Source: Sipunculus nudus
Lineage: Eukaryota; Annelida; Sipuncula; Golfingiida; Sipunculidae
NCBI GenBank assembly: GCA_026874595.1
Contig: CM049322.1
Location: forward strand, 47,649,840 to 47,713,839
DNA length: 64,000 nucleotides
Reading direction: 5' to 3'
The notes beneath the pieces are model-generated. The model saw nothing but the letters and a program-made list of their open reading frames with translations, was not told the DNA's origin and did no database searches. How positions within the stretch are numbered: position 1 is the first letter of the stretch; each line of letters starts with the position of its first letter. The position numbers and the translations under genes were made by a program. This document shows positions 62,001 to 64,000 of this stretch, in pieces.

Positions 62001-62534
62001 TAAATATAATTATAAAGAAAAAATCTTACCACAAGTGAAACTATCTCTCTGGGGTATCTATACTCTTTATCTATACCTTTTACTTTCATACTAACTATAA
62101 AACTATGTAACTTCTCATATTTGTTCTTTGTCAAAACAGGCTTGAGTCCATCCAGATTGGCATAGAGGAAAACCTATAACATGGTCAAGTGTCACAACGA
62201 AAATTAAGTTACTGCTGCTGAAACTAATAAAACTTTAAAAGGAGGCCCTGGCAGATCAATCCAGAAACCGGGATTGTGTAAACACTGTTTTATGTTGTGT
62301 TTCACTAACACATGAGTGCGCCTTTTGGGGGGTTCCCTGAACCCTCAGGTGCGGAACAAATCACCTGATTGATGCCAGGTTATTTGTGTTTCCACTCTGT
62401 CACATAGTCAGAAACTGGAAAGGAGTTCTTCAGATGTACAAAGTTGTTGGTTAAGCCAGCATTAAAAAGAATTGTGGAGGTTTCCTCCAACAACAAAAAA
62501 ACTAAAAACACTTATGTTATTGTTTTCTTTGTAG
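58833..62534 (+). other. APP: APP intron 3 (3.7 kb)
   Basis: GTGAGT donor; acceptor TTTTCTTTGTAG. It contains the exon-3-derived array at its start, a 32-bp minisatellite (60055-60481) and a short repeat tail near 62311. No other feature recognised. Confidence 0.85.
60055..60481 (+). repeat. 32-bp minisatellite with CRE-like core, 13 units
   Basis: GTGATGTCATGGTTAGCT starts every 32 bases from 60055, giving exactly 13 units of constant length and a partial 14th at 60471. The left units continue CAAGTAACATATCA; the right units continue TGTAGGTCATGTCA. TGATGTCA, one base from the CRE TGACGTCA, is kept in most units. Confidence 0.93.
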
Positions 62535-62753
62535 TTGGACCTTTCCAGAGCGACGCTCTCCTTGTCCCAGAGCATTGCGTCTTTGACCACGTCCACAACT
62601 CTCAGCAGTGCACAAAGTCTATGGAATGGGAGAAAGTTGCCAAGAGCTCTTGCGATAAACGTTCCATGGTCCTCCAGACCTATGGAATCCTCCTGCCCTG
62701 TGAAGTCGACATGTTCAGTGGCGTTGAATTTGTGTGCTGCCCCAAGAAAATTG
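62535..62753 (+). CDS. APP: Amyloid precursor protein, exon 4 (copper-binding-type domain of E1)
   Basis: 219 bases covering residues 118-190 and the first base of codon 191; donor ATTG/GTAAGT. FQSDALLVPEHC opens the domain, and GILLPC then GVEFVCCP close it; both are highly conserved in APP proteins. Cysteines 132, 143, 157, 173, 185 and 186 match the six of the vertebrate domain one for one. The vertebrate copper ligands His147, His149 and His151 correspond here to Ser146, Glu148 and Glu150; Tyr168 is kept as Tyr167. Copper binding at the canonical site is therefore doubtful although the fold should be intact. The whole domain is in one exon, whereas the human gene splits it. The opposite-strand 128-codon frame is a shadow. 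Confidence 0.94.
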
Positions 62754-63205
62754 GTAAGTAGCGCTTGGAAAATCAATTTTCTTGCGTTATAAACTGTCAT
62801 GTACCGGATGATTTTACCGAGATTTTTATCATCATACCTAACCTTCATTATATCTTATTACATTGTTACATGGTAAAATTAACTTTAAATGTGTATCATT
62901 TTGTACTGTAGGTTGGTGGGTGGGGTGCTCTTCATACATAACCTTCATTAGATTTTATGATTTTCTGGATTATTACAATTTACATGGTAACAAAAAATAA
63001 TTTAAATATGCGGCAATATTGTATTAAAGGTGGCGCTGTCTTTGTTACAATATTAAAACCAACATTTTAAGTAAAAAAAGTCCCTTGGCCAATTTGCAGA
63101 TGGTTGCATGGACAGGGATCAGTCCATCGTCTGTAGCTTCACTCAGGCTGGTGGTCATTCATGAATAAAGAACATCAGTGCTTACTGGTAATATTTGTGC
63201 TTCAG
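62754..63205 (+). other. APP: APP intron 4 (452 bp), with an internal duplication
   Basis: GTAAGT donor; acceptor TTGTGCTTCAG. ACCTTCATTA at 62841 recurs at 62941, and TTACATGGTAA follows in both copies, a diverged tandem duplication of about 100-115 bp. Confidence 0.8.
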
Positions 63206-63552
63206 ACGTTAAACCTGTTGAAGAGAAGAAGATTGTGGCTCACCACTCCGTGCATGACTCTGAGGTCGAAAAAGAGGATGTTGAAGACAGTGATGAAGAT
63301 GAAGAGGAGGATGAGGAAGAAGAAGATGATGATGTCACAGAGGAAGAGGATTCAACGGAGCAGCAGCTTCCCGTCCAGGCTGCTCATCCCAACGAGGTCG
63401 ACTCTGAAGCAACCAAGTACAACCCCATTGACAACGATGTGTACCTTGAGTACCTGAAGAGTTCCAAGCTCGGTCACTTCATGAACGAGCATCAGCACTT
63501 CAAGGCCGCAGAGAAAAAGTGGGAGCAGCGCCACCATGAGAAAATCACCAAG
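63206..63552 (+). CDS. APP: Amyloid precursor protein, exon 5 (acidic region and start of E2)
   Basis: 347 bases completing codon 191 and encoding residues 192-306; ends in phase 0 at AAG/GTAGGT. Residues 208-242 are a dense Asp/Glu run with few other residues, equal to the acidic region of vertebrate APP. From about 262 (YNPIDNDVYLEYL) the E2 domain begins, with NEHQHFKAAEKKWEQRHHEKI matching the vertebrate [21 protein letters not shown] pattern at the start of the first long helix. Acidic region and E2 start are in one exon, so there is no place for the Kunitz inhibitor domain that vertebrate APP inserts here. The gene continues beyond the window (rest of E2, membrane span and YENPTY-type tail expected, not seen). 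Confidence 0.94.
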
Positions 63553-64000
63553 GTAGGTCACTCAGAGGTCAAGGTCACTGTATCAGAAGTCAATGTCATG
63601 CAGTTCAGAATTGAGCTGTTTACTCTGTCAAGGGTGTCATGTTAGGGATGCCTGTTCATCACTTTGAAAGATTAGAACTGTAGTTTTTGTGCAAATTTAT
63701 TAATTTTAGAGCGACCTTTGACATATTTCAGATGGAAAAGGTTAAATATTTACATTTCTTATTGAAATTCCGCTTTACATGAGTTTTTGTCTGACAAAGG
63801 TATTTTTTTTTTTCATTTTGGAAAGGCAGTTTCTTTATAATTATAAGAAAATACTGATAATGGTATGTTCAGGAAAACATATTTATCAACAGCTTAAATA
63901 CTGTATATATGAAATTAACTTGAAATCTCATTTCTTTGATCATATCAATTTAATTATAAGTCATGCTGCTTTGAAGCCCCTGCATGTTCACCGAATGACT
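63553..64000 (+). other. APP: APP intron 5, 5' part
   Basis: Begins GTAGGT; AT-rich to the window end with no further exon seen. Confidence 0.8.

Noticed and set aside
62462-62848. 128-codon minus-strand frame over APP exon 4
   Set aside because: Antisense shadow of a well-supported exon.

Overview
The window is animal nuclear DNA: split genes with GT-AG introns of 0.45 to about 29 kb, AT-rich non-coding sequence, many microsatellites and minisatellites, and several families of degenerate DNA transposons. The two recognisable genes and the repeat style suggest a marine invertebrate, most likely a lophotrochozoan and perhaps a mollusc; this is inference and no species can be named. I found no rRNA gene, tRNA gene, CRISPR array or bacterial operon.

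Left end, minus strand (1642-3391): two coding exons of an SLC17-family transporter (sialin / vesicular glutamate transporter-like). They hold the N-terminal tail, the first membrane helix and a glycosylatable loop. The rest of the gene lies beyond base 1. A CpG-richer block at 5.8-6.26 kb may be its promoter.

Intergenic (about 3.4-20.1 kb): no gene recognised. It contains hAT-like MITE debris, a tandem (TA)n pair, a 29-30 bp purine-rich minisatellite (7.4-8.3 kb), a 1,011-bp terminal-inverted-repeat element whose core is a 278-bp satellite-like dimer (10.8-11.8 kb, with a second inverted copy at 1-1030), a 1.2-kb repeat (12.4-13.65 kb) shared with a transposon in APP intron 1, and a 2.4-kb element (14.3-16.7 kb) carrying four perfect DR1 nuclear-receptor motifs.

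Right part, plus strand (20.6 kb to past the end): the 5' portion of an amyloid precursor protein (APP) orthologue. Five exons encode 306 residues: signal peptide; growth-factor-like domain (exons 2-3); copper-binding-type domain (exon 4, intact cysteines but copper-ligand histidines replaced); acidic stretch and the start of the E2 domain (exon 5). All introns have GT-AG ends and every junction keeps frame. Intron 1 holds a 2,770-bp hAT-type element with an exact 8-bp target duplication. Intron 2 holds the second 2.4-kb DR1 element, a 24-bp minisatellite of about 38 units, and a scatter of RFX X-box-like 14-mers. Intron 3 begins with decayed tandem copies of the end of exon 3. The two genes are divergently transcribed, about 17 kb apart between start codons.
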